Positions 25,886 through 33,893 of a stretch of 38,136 bases of DNA are shown piece by piece. Source of the stretch: SAR202 cluster bacterium (GTDB lineage Bacteria; Chloroflexota; Dehalococcoidia; Lucifugimonadales; UBA826); assembly GCA_008373095.1 (NCBI GenBank), contig RQOP01000052.1:1-38136 (forward strand), read 5' to 3'. The position numbers and the translations under genes are program-made. Each line of letters starts with the position of its first letter. The first letter of the stretch is position 1. The notes below the pieces were generated by a model that did no database searches, was not told the DNA's origin, and saw nothing but the letters and a program-made list of their open reading frames with translations.

Positions 25886-26701
25886 ATGTTGTTCAGGAAA
25901 ATAAGAGAAATGGAATTCCCTGCCGTTGGTATGGGAACCTCGAGGACTTTTGATGTAGATGATGCGAATCCGGAAGTTTTCTCCGTTCGAAATAAGATAG
26001 TCACGGAATGTCAAAGTCATGGAGTAACTCTTGTCGATTCCTCACCAATGTATGGCAACGCTGAAAAAGTCCTAGGTCTAGCAATTCAAAAAAATGATCC
26101 CTCAAAATTTCAAATAGCTACAAAAGTGTGGACGACAGGTTATCAATCTGGTTTAGACCAAATTAATAACTCATTTTTATTGCTGAAAACTGAGTATATT
26201 CATATATTCCAAATACATAATTTAGTGGATTGGAAAACACACCTACCAACTCTTACCAACCTGAAAAATGAAGGCAAGATAGGGTTAGTGGGTCTAACCT
26301 GTATGACTCCTAGTGACTACCCAGAAATGATGAGCATTATGAAAACCGGCAAAATTGATTCAATCCAAATTCCCTACAACGTTATTAACACACGAGTGGA
26401 ATCTGACATACTCCCGTTAGCTCAATCAATGGGAATAGGAGTCCTGGTAATGGAACCGCTGCAAAAAGGGAAATACGTGAAAGATCTTCGGCTAAGTCCT
26501 GACTTGAGCCCTTTATCCGATTTAGGCATCAAAACTTGGGCCCAAGCCTTGTTATCTTGGGTTATATCAAATGAGGTTATAACATCAGCAATACCAGCAA
26601 CATCTAACCCAAAAAGGATAAAAGAGAATTCCTTAGGTGCAATACAAATGCCAAAAGAATTGAGAGATTTTGTCAGACGTGAGACTGAAAGGTGTATTTA
26701 G
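25886..26701 (+). CDS. Aldo/keto reductase
   Basis: An NAD(P)H-dependent carbonyl reductase with a TIM-barrel fold, 271 residues. The catalytic tetrad is visible as Asp51 and Tyr56 (VDSSPMYGNAEKVLG), Lys80 (IATKVW) and His111 (IFQIHNL). The cofactor loop near the C-terminus (SAIPATSNPKRIKEN) matches the family's IPGxxxxxxxxEN pattern and suits NADPH. Substrate not assigned. It is the last gene of the group started by the formyltransferase-fold gene. Its TAG overlaps the stop of the convergent PAC2 gene in a shared TTAG. Confidence 0.92.
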   Translation: MLFRKIREMEFPAVGMGTSRTFDVDDANPEVFSVRNKIVTECQSHGVTLVDSSPMYGNAEKVLGLAIQKNDPSKFQIATKVWTTGYQSGLDQINNSFLLLKTEYIHIFQIHNLVDWKTHLPTLTNLKNEGKIGLVGLTCMTPSDYPEMMSIMKTGKIDSIQIPYNVINTRVESDILPLAQSMGIGVLVMEPLQKGKYVKDLRLSPDLSPLSDLGIKTWAQALLSWVISNEVITSAIPATSNPKRIKENSLGAIQMPKELRDFVRRETERCI

Positions 26702-27636
26702 TTCCTCTGGCCGGTATCATTTCCATCATCCTCGAACCGCTCACCCATCTCATTGAGGAAATCTTGAACATCCGACGACAGGTTAATCTCCACGTCCTCT
26801 TCACTTGAATTTTCCGAATCCTCTTCTCCTTCAGATCGACTAAGGACTCTATCAAAGTAGGTTTCCAATTGTTTTATTAAAGTTCCCACCTCTCCTCCAT
26901 AATCTATCGCTCGCTCAATGTCTTTATACTGTTGATCTCCCTTACTTTTCTCTGCTAGGTCCGCGGGAAAACCATAGACAGCACACAAAACCTCCAACAA
27001 CCTCGAGGCGCCTAAATGATCCTCATCCAACTGAACGTATTGTGGCAAATGTGCCATCAAAGTGGTGTTTTGAACACCTTGCTCAGTCAAATCTTCATTA
27101 ACCTGATTAATTATGGATGTAGGTCCTTGGTAGGTACTACGACGGGGATTCAGCAAAGACCCTGCCTTACCTTCTTGTTCTTCTGTCATGGAGCCAGTCA
27201 CTAAAATTGGTCTGGTATGCGGAACGGAGTCATACATACCACCAATTCGACAATATTCGGTCACATTGCAATGATTAAACAACTCAACTATGGAATCAGT
27301 ATATTCCTCTCCAAAATTATGTGGTTCCCTTATGTGGATGAAAATGTAATCTTGACCTGAATATTGGTCTTTAGCGTGATGAACAATGGTGTTTGGTTTG
27401 GTGAAAACTCGTTTGCCGTTTGTGATACGCATTCTTGGACGATATCGAGTGAAATCAAAAAATTTTCCGGGTTTTGCTAACCGACCGAGTTCCTTTGCGC
27501 CAAGATATTGTTCCAATTTCCTCAATGATAAGGTGCCAACTCTTCCCACATCTACCCAGGGACGTAACATACCGATAGCCACGGTATTATTCATCTCAGG
27601 CACAGGATCAACTAGTTCAAATTCACCAACTCTCAT
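26698..27636 (-). CDS. PAC2 family protein (proteasome-assembly-chaperone-like)
   Basis: A 312-residue PAC2-domain protein. The first 250 residues show the family layout: AIGMLRPWVDVGRVGTLSLR, a helix QYLGAKELGRLAKPGKFFDF, then YIFIHIREPHNFGEEYTDSI and CRIGGMYDSVPHTRPI. The C-terminal 45 residues are highly acidic (SRSEGEEDSENSSEEDVEIN). Archaeal and actinobacterial relatives are linked to proteasome assembly, but many bacteria with PAC2 lack a proteasome, so the role is unknown. The track starts at TTG 27648; ATG 27636 (MRVGEFELV) begins at the conserved part and is my choice. A perfect -10 box (TATAAT on the minus strand, 27703-27698) lies about 60 bases upstream without a clear -35. Confidence 0.82.
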   Translation of the reverse strand: MRVGEFELVDPVPEMNNTVAIGMLRPWVDVGRVGTLSLRKLEQYLGAKELGRLAKPGKFFDFTRYRPRMRITNGKRVFTKPNTIVHHAKDQYSGQDYIFIHIREPHNFGEEYTDSIVELFNHCNVTEYCRIGGMYDSVPHTRPILVTGSMTEEQEGKAGSLLNPRRSTYQGPTSIINQVNEDLTEQGVQNTTLMAHLPQYVQLDEDHLGASRLLEVLCAVYGFPADLAEKSKGDQQYKDIERAIDYGGEVGTLIKQLETYFDRVLSRSEGEEDSENSSEEDVEINLSSDVQDFLNEMGERFEDDGNDTGQRN

Positions 27637-27755
27637 AAACCTGTTCAACCACCAAAATGAAAAACTTACTTAGATAACATCATGCTATAGGCTCGGAATT
27701 ATACACCAGCCTTATTATTGATATCAGACTCAAAACAGAAAATTATCCCTGTATA

Positions 27756-29045
27756 ATGCCCAAAAATCCTATACGAGCAAAAGAGGAAGATCAGATTAAC
27801 GTGCAAGAAAAACCACTCAGTAAAAATGCATTGGATGGGGTAAGGGTCATAGATTTATCTTGGATCGTAGCTGGGCCACAATGCACGAGGTTACTCGCAG
27901 ATTTTGGAGCAGAAGTTATAAAAGTAGAAAATGAGGCTGCTCTTGATTACTGCAGAAATATCCTATCAATCGATAATGAAGGTTCGCCAAATAGAAGCGG
28001 TTTGTTTAACACCCTTAACCGTAACAAAAAGAGTGTGACACTAAATGTGATGCATCCAACCGGTATGGAAAAACTGAAGGAACTAATTTCTGTTTCTGAC
28101 GTAATTGTGGAAAACTTTAGTTCTAGGGTCCTGGAAAAATGGGGCCTCAGTTACGAGGATCAAAAAAAGATACGCCCAGATATCATATATTGCAGCATGT
28201 CGGGATTCGGACACAGCGGAAGAGATAGAGATTATGTAACTTGGGGTCCAACAGCACAGGCTCTTTCAGGTCTAACATATATGTCGGGTCTACCTGGTGA
28301 GGAATCGGCCGGTTGGGGTTTTTCGTATATGGATCACACAGGAGGGTTCTATGGTGCATTGGCAATATTAATGGCCCTAAAACATAGAAATTCAACTGGT
28401 GAGGGACAACATTTAGATTTATCTCAAGTCGAGGCTGGTATAGGAATGACTGGCACTTCTATACTTGATTACACAGTAAACAGCAGACCTTTCAGAAGAG
28501 AAGGAATGCCACCGGGAAACACAGCCCCAGACAAAAAGATTGCTCCCCATAATTCTTACAGGTGCAAAGGCAAAGACCGTTGGTGCGTAATTACAGTTAA
28601 CAATGAAGGGGAATGGAATGCCTTGTCAAAAGCAATTAACAACCCTCCTTGGATAAATAGCGAAAAGTTTTCCACGATGGAATTACGTTACGAAAATCAA
28701 GATGAATTAGATCAGCACATCGAAACTTGGACAAGCAACAGGACTCCACATGAAGTAATGCATCATCTCCAAAGCTATGGTGTTCCTGCAGGTGCAGTTC
28801 AAACACCCAGAGAAAGGGTTGAAGAAGACCCACAACTTAAGGAAAGAAATTTTCTACCCACGATTAAACATGGAGAACTAGGAGATACCAAAGTGGAAGC
28901 TATGCCAATGAAAATGTCAGAAACCCCTTGGGAACTCAAATCGGCCTCTCCTCTACTCAGTGAACATTCTGCGGAGATCTACATGGAATTGCTTGGAACC
29001 TCAGGAGAAGATTTTGCTTCCTTTCTAGAACAGGGAATAGCATGA
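27756..29045 (+). CDS. Family III (CaiB/BaiF) CoA-transferase, first of a pair
   Basis: A 429-residue CoA-transferase. ALDGVRVIDLSWIVAGPQCTRLLADFGAEVIKVE is present in consecutive pieces at the N-terminus, SDVIVENFSSRVLEKWGLSY in the CoA region, and catalytic Asp193 in FSYMDHTGGFYGA. An N-terminal extension of about 24 residues precedes the fold. The ATG lacks a ribosome site. It overlaps the next CoA-transferase gene by ATGA, so the two products are made together and may form a heteromer, as SmtA/SmtB do in Chloroflexus (succinyl-CoA:malate CoA-transferase). That function is not claimed here, only the arrangement. Confidence 0.93.
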   Translation: MPKNPIRAKEEDQINVQEKPLSKNALDGVRVIDLSWIVAGPQCTRLLADFGAEVIKVENEAALDYCRNILSIDNEGSPNRSGLFNTLNRNKKSVTLNVMHPTGMEKLKELISVSDVIVENFSSRVLEKWGLSYEDQKKIRPDIIYCSMSGFGHSGRDRDYVTWGPTAQALSGLTYMSGLPGEESAGWGFSYMDHTGGFYGALAILMALKHRNSTGEGQHLDLSQVEAGIGMTGTSILDYTVNSRPFRREGMPPGNTAPDKKIAPHNSYRCKGKDRWCVITVNNEGEWNALSKAINNPPWINSEKFSTMELRYENQDELDQHIETWTSNRTPHEVMHHLQSYGVPAGAVQTPRERVEEDPQLKERNFLPTIKHGELGDTKVEAMPMKMSETPWELKSASPLLSEHSAEIYMELLGTSGEDFASFLEQGIA

Positions 29046-30298
29046 CTGCTCTTGGTGGATTGCTTGTCGTCGAATTATGCGGAGAACGAGGGCAATACAT
29101 GGGGAAACTTATGGGCGATATGGGTGCCAGAGTGATAAAAATAGAACCAATAGACGGTTCTCCAGAAAGAAATATCGGTCCTTTCAAGGACGACGTTCCT
29201 GATCCGAATTCTAGTCTTTATTTTTGGGCTAGAAACACCTCCAAAGAAAGCCTTTGTGTTGATTTAGAATCCCCACAAGGCATTTCCGCAGTAAAAAAAC
29301 TACTTGCAAAGGCAGACGTATTTTTAGAAGACCGTGATCCCGGTTTTCTAAAAACAATAGGTTTAGACTATGAAGTATTAAAACAAACCAACAAGAAATT
29401 AGTGATGACCTCATTGACTGCTTTCGGCCAAGACGGTCCTTATAAGGATTACAGATCTAACGATCTGGTCGCCCTTGCAATGGGGGGAATAATGCATTCG
29501 TGTGGCTACGATGACGTACCAAACAGCCCTCCTATCAGACCAAGTGGCGGGCATGGAGACTTCATATCCGCTCACTATGGTCTAATTGGAACAATGTCAG
29601 CACTTTTTTCCAGGGATTTTACAGGTGTCGGACAATATTTGGATGTTTCAGCTCATGAGGCCTGTTCCTCGACTACAGAGGCGTCAATTCCCACATATTT
29701 GTTCCTCAATAAAGAAGTTTTCCGCCAAACAGGAAGGCATCAAGGAGCGACACCAACCCCAAAAACCCTTTGCAAAACCATCGACGGTAAATACATAATC
29801 GTCTTCCAACTTTTCAACAATCTCAATTCCTGGATGTCACTAGTAAAATGGATGTCTGAGAAAGGAATGTCAGAAGATTTGGAAGATGAAAAATACAAAG
29901 ACATGGCTAGGCACAGAACTTCGAATACAGAAGACTCTGATCATGCATTTGAAGTAGTCAGAAATTTTATATTGAATCACACAGCAGATGAGATATATCG
30001 AGGGGCACAAGAGTTGAAATACCCATGGGGAATTGTCAGGTCTCCAGAAGAAAATCTAGATGATCCCCATTTCTTGGAAGACAGGGGCATGTTCGAAGAC
30101 ATTCCCCATACTGAATTCGGAGATGAGGTAACCTATAAATACGCTGGTCGACCTTACAGATTTAAAGGCACTCCTTGGAATGCTTTCAGGCCACCACTGA
30201 TAGGCGAACATACGGCCTATATTTTGAACCAAGACCTAGAATACTCTGAACAAGAAATAGAAAACTTGCGATTAACCGGAATCATCCCTTCCGAATAG
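29042..30298 (+). CDS. Family III (CaiB/BaiF) CoA-transferase, second of a pair
   Basis: A 418-residue CoA-transferase fold, diverged from its partner: MTALGGLLVVELCGERGQYMGKLMGDMGARVIKIE in consecutive pieces at the N-terminus, and KADVFLEDRDPGFLKTIGLDY where most members read VENFRPG. Asp173 in GGHGDFISAHYG aligns with the catalytic Asp, so it is probably active. The start ATG lies inside the TGA overlap with the upstream gene. About 100 bases after its stop comes the small membrane ORF, then the zinc alcohol dehydrogenase. Confidence 0.93.
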   Translation: MTALGGLLVVELCGERGQYMGKLMGDMGARVIKIEPIDGSPERNIGPFKDDVPDPNSSLYFWARNTSKESLCVDLESPQGISAVKKLLAKADVFLEDRDPGFLKTIGLDYEVLKQTNKKLVMTSLTAFGQDGPYKDYRSNDLVALAMGGIMHSCGYDDVPNSPPIRPSGGHGDFISAHYGLIGTMSALFSRDFTGVGQYLDVSAHEACSSTTEASIPTYLFLNKEVFRQTGRHQGATPTPKTLCKTIDGKYIIVFQLFNNLNSWMSLVKWMSEKGMSEDLEDEKYKDMARHRTSNTEDSDHAFEVVRNFILNHTADEIYRGAQELKYPWGIVRSPEENLDDPHFLEDRGMFEDIPHTEFGDEVTYKYAGRPYRFKGTPWNAFRPPLIGEHTAYILNQDLEYSEQEIENLRLTGIIPSE

Positions 30299-30398
30299 TT
30301 TTGAAAAACACCATGAACAGATACGGTAAAGAGATGACATATTTACAAAACCGTCAAAGATTTCCAACGTATCTAGAACATTGGATTTTTTATAAATA

Positions 30399-30572
30399 AT
30401 GAGCCGGCCTGAAAATTCTCATAACCTAGTAGACGTTAACCTCTCAGAGGGAGGGAAATCTAAAGGATTCCATTTCACTTGGAGAACGGGGTGCCTGGGG
30501 TGCCTAATACCAGTAATAATAATTTTTCTATTGTTTTTCTTCCTAGTTCGAGCTTCTTTCGTCCTAGGTTAA
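30399..30572 (+). CDS. Small single-pass membrane protein (57 aa, below track cutoff)
   Basis: I found this ORF by eye in the 319-base gap between the CoA-transferase and alcohol dehydrogenase genes. It encodes a polar N-terminus (MSRPENSHNLVDVNLSEGGK), a short linker with FTWRTGCLGCL, a strongly hydrophobic helix IPVIIIFLLFFFLV, then RASFVLG. The layout suggests a single-pass or tail-anchored protein with the N-terminus in the cytosol (inference). The ATG has no good ribosome site, which lowers confidence. The abrupt shift from polar to hydrophobic codons is unlike random AT-rich sequence. The remainder of the gap shows nothing else. Confidence 0.5.
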   Translation: MSRPENSHNLVDVNLSEGGKSKGFHFTWRTGCLGCLIPVIIIFLLFFFLVRASFVLG

Positions 30573-30617
30573 GAAATATTTCATACAAATATGATTTGAA
30601 ATGAAAGGAGTATTAAG

Positions 30618-31652
30618 GTGAAAGCTGCTTTTTATAATGGGAATGGAACTATGATCGTAAAAGATTATCCTGATTTAACTCCTGGGCCAGGAGAAGCTCT
30701 AATAAAAGTCAGATCAACAGGAATTTGTGGGTCCGATTTAAATATGAATTTAGATAAATCGGGGCCTGACTCAGACCCTGCCGGCCACGAAGTAGCGGGT
30801 GAAATAGTATCTGTTGGAGACGGTGTAGAGGAAAAACACATTGGTTCCCGGGTAGCTGTAGAGGTATTGGGTAGTGGAAGAGCTTGCCAAAACTGTTGGT
30901 ATTGCAGACAGGGACAATATATTCACTGTCCTAATAGAAGCTCTGGTATGAGTGGCGGGTTTGCTGAATATATTACCCGTAAAATTGAAGGCTGCTATCT
31001 CTTATCGGACCATATGACGTGGGATGAAGGAGCACTAGTAGAACCTCTAGCTGTCTCAATACATGGAGTCCGAATAGGGAAAATGGCGGGAGGAGAAACT
31101 GTCTCAATACTTGGTTCTGGAACTATAGGACTAACGGCTGTAGCAGCTGCCAAGGCTCTTGGAGCTGGCAAAATATTTGCTACTGCAAGACATCCCCAAC
31201 AAAAAAAAGCTGCGTTAGCCTTGGGTGCGGATGCAGTAAGTATCACCACAGAAAATAACTTTGAAGAAATGGTACTAGATGCAACCAACGGAAGAGGAGC
31301 AGATTTAACTATAGAAACTGTGGGAGGTAGCAAGGGCGATACTTTAACACAAGCTATACAAGTAACAAGAAGGCAGGGCCGTATAGTTATATTGGGGGTA
31401 TTTTATGGACAGCATGAGATAGATTGGACAGGTCCGGTTTTAAAGGAACAAACTATTCAAGGGTCAATCTGTTACGGAATAATAGACGGGAGACACGATT
31501 TCGAAAGTGCAGTAGAGATATTGTCTGATGACGATTGCAACCTTAGTCAAATAGTAACTCATAGATATTCCCTAGATGAAATAGACGCCGGGTTCAAAAC
31601 AGCATATGACAAATCATCAGGTTCAATAAAAGTTCAAATACACCAAAGTTGA
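30618..31652 (+). CDS. Zinc-dependent alcohol dehydrogenase (MDR family)
   Basis: A medium-chain dehydrogenase/reductase of 344 residues, polyol or threonine dehydrogenase-like. The catalytic zinc site has Cys37 (GICGSD) and His57-Glu58 (AGHEVAGEI); the structural zinc lobe has Cys90, 93, 96 and 104. The Rossmann motif is VSILGSGTIGLTAVAAAKALGA in two consecutive pieces. The second strand ends ATARHPQQ with no acidic residue, which favours NADP over NAD (inference). The start GTG 30618 is supported by AAAGGAG about eight bases upstream. Substrate unknown. It is transcribed in the same direction as the CoA-transferase pair. Confidence 0.94.
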   Translation: MKAAFYNGNGTMIVKDYPDLTPGPGEALIKVRSTGICGSDLNMNLDKSGPDSDPAGHEVAGEIVSVGDGVEEKHIGSRVAVEVLGSGRACQNCWYCRQGQYIHCPNRSSGMSGGFAEYITRKIEGCYLLSDHMTWDEGALVEPLAVSIHGVRIGKMAGGETVSILGSGTIGLTAVAAAKALGAGKIFATARHPQQKKAALALGADAVSITTENNFEEMVLDATNGRGADLTIETVGGSKGDTLTQAIQVTRRQGRIVILGVFYGQHEIDWTGPVLKEQTIQGSICYGIIDGRHDFESAVEILSDDDCNLSQIVTHRYSLDEIDAGFKTAYDKSSGSIKVQIHQS

Positions 31653-31691
31653 TACGAGACCAAGCTCCAGTTTTATCTAGTTGTAATTTTC

Positions 31692-31720
31692 TTGACTAGA
31701 GAGTCTCCGTAAAAGACAAT
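31692..31720 (+). promoter_or_regulatory. Candidate sigma-70-type promoter upstream of tRNA-Asn
   Basis: TTGACT (31692-31697) is separated by 17 bases from GACAAT (31715-31720), which matches TATAAT at four of six positions. The start would lie about 65 bases before the tRNA. Seen by eye only; similar matches arise by chance in AT-rich DNA. Confidence 0.3.
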
Positions 31721-31791
31721 TACGGGCGCTGATTTTACTAGAAAGTGGCTTGAGAAACCGATAACCTACATTCTTAACAAACTACAAACGT

Positions 31792-31866
31792 TCCGCAGTA
31801 GCTCAGTGGTAGAGCAATCGGCTGTTAACCGATCGGTCGCTGGTTCGAATCCAGCCTGCGGAGCCA
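31792..31866 (+). tRNA. tRNA-Asn (anticodon GTT)
   Basis: A complete cloverleaf. The acceptor stem TCCGCAG pairs with CTGCGGA, then discriminator G and an encoded CCA (31864-31866). The D arm is GCTCAGTGGTAGAGC. The anticodon stem ATCGG/CCGAT encloses CTGTTAA, giving anticodon GTT. The T arm is CTGG TTCGAAT CCAG. All stems are fully paired. The track's 90-aa minus-strand ORF over it is spurious. Confidence 0.98.
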
Positions 31867-31929
31867 AAACACTTAGATTATTGATATTTTCCGTAACATC
31901 CCAAATACCTTCATAAAGCTGGTGCAAAA

Positions 31930-32523
31930 GTGACCAATGAGCAAAACAACAATAGTTCTGACGAAACTGACAAAGACGATCTGACTTCCAATCAAGGAAG
32001 CAATACTGATGAACAGGAAGAAAGTACAGAGAGTTCAAAACAGACTAATGACACTCTGCAAGTAGAAAGTATTCCAGAACATGCGGTTATATTCAGACAA
32101 TCTCATCTCTCTTGGTTGATGCCGTCAGCTATATGGATAATTGGCCTAGTTATCGTAGACCTACAAATCGGGCTGTTAGGCGGACTAGGCATACTTTTAG
32201 CACCACTGATAGCAGCTCCTAGATATCTGAGATGGCGGCAAACGGTATACCATCTTTCCGATGATTCTCTATATCTCACCATGGCCGGGCTTCCCGTTAT
32301 ACAAAAAAGCAAAATCTACCGAGTTAAATTCGATACGATGATGGAAATGGCAGTCCGGCACGGATTTTTTGGTAAGACCCTCGGGTATGGAGAAGTCAAC
32401 ATAATTTTCGATGATAAAAGAGTCGCTCGACTTTCATATATATCAGCCTATCAATCTTTTATGGATCACATTAATTCAAAAGCAGACCTGCCGGGTGCTC
32501 CCGCTGAAGAAGACGCAAATTAG
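31930..32523 (+). CDS. Membrane protein with bacterial PH-like (DUF304-type) domain
   Basis: 197 residues. About the first 45 are acidic and Asn/Gln/Ser/Thr-rich (low complexity), followed by ESIPEHAVIFRQSHLSWL. Two hydrophobic segments (about residues 60-96, LMPSAIWIIGLVIVDL and GLLGGLGILLAPLIAA) form a membrane hairpin. The region after YLRWRQTVYHLSDDSLYLT to RLSYISAYQSFMDHI has the strand order of bacterial PH domains (YdbT/DUF304). The role is unknown; relatives are envelope-associated. The start is GTG 31930, without a strong ribosome site. Its TAG overlaps the stop of the convergent gene in a shared TTAG. It begins 63 bases after tRNA-Asn. Confidence 0.75.
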   Translation: MTNEQNNNSSDETDKDDLTSNQGSNTDEQEESTESSKQTNDTLQVESIPEHAVIFRQSHLSWLMPSAIWIIGLVIVDLQIGLLGGLGILLAPLIAAPRYLRWRQTVYHLSDDSLYLTMAGLPVIQKSKIYRVKFDTMMEMAVRHGFFGKTLGYGEVNIIFDDKRVARLSYISAYQSFMDHINSKADLPGAPAEEDAN

Positions 32524-33326
32524 TTGTTAGTCCCATCTGGCTCAATGATATTGATACCAAGACTTTTGATCATTCCTAAATTCTTAGTAAGAAGGTAATT
32601 GGTATTTAAAACAGAAAATATTTGGATATCATCAGATGGAACAGTTTTTGATAGCACTAAATTCCAGGATATCCCCTCTCCTTCGTGCTTTAAACAATAC
32701 CATCCACGACTGATTTTTTCTGTCTCTGGAATCATTTCATCCGAACATACAACCAAAATTCGGTGTTCGGTTCTAACGATAGATAGAAATACTCCATTTT
32801 GAACCCAACTGGGAAGATTAGTATCCAGTTCAAAGAAGCAGGCAGCGAAAGTCCCTGCAAGCAATTCAAGCTGAGTATCTCCATCACTATGGGAGGCATC
32901 TGACAAAATAGACCAGTCTGAACCCGGTATTCCCAATAAATCCATATGATCATTAACGACAAACTTATTAGATAACATTGTGATGACACTATCCAAATAA
33001 TGTGGGTACATCTGTTTAACACGTAACCACCACCTCACACGTCTGACAGAGGGACTATAAGCCTCAAAGGGAATTAATCTAGCAATCAGATCTGCATACT
33101 CCCAGGATATTGAAAACATATCCATATCCCGCCATTCAAATTGCTGCTCTAAACGGAGGTTGTCGCCGGGAACTTCCCTATACTTGGTAATCCAGTTACC
33201 TAACGTTCTTACACTTGGTCTAGATTTGTCAGGAAAAGCCTTCAGAATTGATGCACGCCGATACCCTCTGGCATACATTTCGAAACCTATAGAAATTTGT
33301 GCGATATTAGAAAAAGGCCTACCCAT
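32520..33326 (-). CDS. Unrecognised protein with helix-turn-helix-like N-terminus
   Basis: I do not recognise this 268-residue protein. Residues 10-55 (FEMYARGYRRASILKAFPD...VRTLGNWITKYREVPG) read like a helix-turn-helix of the kind found in site-specific recombinases and phage regulators. The rest (WRDMDMFSISWEYADLIARLIPF..., then several beta-like segments) matches no family I can name, and there is no DDE or recombinase catalytic pattern. It has no signal peptide or membrane segment. ATG 33326 has AAGGA eight bases upstream. Three phased direct repeats lie just upstream, compatible with a DNA-binding protein controlling its own gene (inference). Confidence 0.7.
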   Translation of the reverse strand: MGRPFSNIAQISIGFEMYARGYRRASILKAFPDKSRPSVRTLGNWITKYREVPGDNLRLEQQFEWRDMDMFSISWEYADLIARLIPFEAYSPSVRRVRWWLRVKQMYPHYLDSVITMLSNKFVVNDHMDLLGIPGSDWSILSDASHSDGDTQLELLAGTFAACFFELDTNLPSWVQNGVFLSIVRTEHRILVVCSDEMIPETEKISRGWYCLKHEGEGISWNLVLSKTVPSDDIQIFSVLNTNYLLTKNLGMIKSLGINIIEPDGTNN

Positions 33327-33346
33327 ATTTAATTCCTTTTTCTATT

Positions 33347-33409
33347 CTATTACTGCCTAATTATCACCACTAGTAGAATTTATTGCCTATTTATAATAAT
33401 TTATTACCT
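33347..33409 (-). repeat. Three phased direct repeats (AGGYARTAAWWK) upstream of the HTH-like gene
   Basis: Read on the minus strand, AGGTAATAAATT (33409-33398), AGGCAATAAATT (33388-33377) and AGGCAGTAATAG (33358-33347) are start-to-start 21 and 30 bases apart, about two and three helical turns. A weaker GGTGATAATT lies between the last two at 33368-33359. They sit 21-83 bases before ATG 33326 and could be operator or activator sites. Confidence 0.45.
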
Positions 33410-33533
33410 TCTATATTAAAAACATACTCTTGCGTGGAAATTTTGTGCGAGTTATCAGCGAAATTACGTAAATTAAACTAAAAAGGGGGAAGATAAAATT
33501 CAACGAATAATTTTCATTGTTTCTAAAGCTAGG

Positions 33534-33743
33534 CTAAATCAGTCCCACTGATTTAGCTGCCCTCTTCACATCATCCACCCGGAAAGCTCTCAATATCTGC
33601 TTAACTTCAGTACCACTTTTCTCCAAGTCCACTAACCTAGAAACGCGGTCTGGTTTATTACCGGTGGTTGGCAATTCCAGCGACTTAAGAGCATGTGAAA
33701 GGTCATCAGACCTAAAGTGTTGGAGAAACTCTTCAAAATCCAT
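33534..33743 (-). CDS. SAP-like mini-protein (69 aa)
   Basis: A 69-residue protein resembling a SAP motif (two helices that bind DNA in eukaryotic and some bacterial proteins): SDDLSHALKSLELPTTGNKPDR followed by VSRLVD. A half-repeat, RVDDVKRAAKSVGLI, follows at the C-terminus, so the protein is one and a half SAP-like units. Function unknown; DNA or RNA binding is inference. The track uses ATG 33773, which has no ribosome site. ATG 33743 has GGAG about nine bases upstream and starts just before the domain, so I prefer it. It stands alone, divergent from degV. Confidence 0.62.
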   Translation of the reverse strand: MDFEEFLQHFRSDDLSHALKSLELPTTGNKPDRVSRLVDLEKSGTEVKQILRAFRVDDVKRAAKSVGLI

Positions 33744-33893
33744 AGACTTATCTCCAATTTGGCTCACAGCCATAAAAAATATTTTGCCCGATTATACATA
33801 CACTTGGTCATATTAGTAAGACAAAACCAAGATTTCCAATTTTTACAAGTTAATTAGCGTAGAATGTCGTTTATTTAGGAACGGTGAATAATA

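Noticed and set aside
30995-31333. 112-aa minus ORF
   Set aside because: Antisense shadow of the alcohol dehydrogenase Rossmann region; Ala/Pro/Ser-rich composition is typical of such shadows.
31766-32038. 90-aa minus ORF containing QAGFEPATDRLTADCSTTELL
   Set aside because: False translation of the antisense of tRNA-Asn, continuing into the antisense of the PH-like gene.
32520-33326. Reading the HTH-like gene as a transposase or integrase
   Set aside because: There is no DDE, HUH or tyrosine-recombinase catalytic pattern, no terminal inverted repeats and no target duplication around it.
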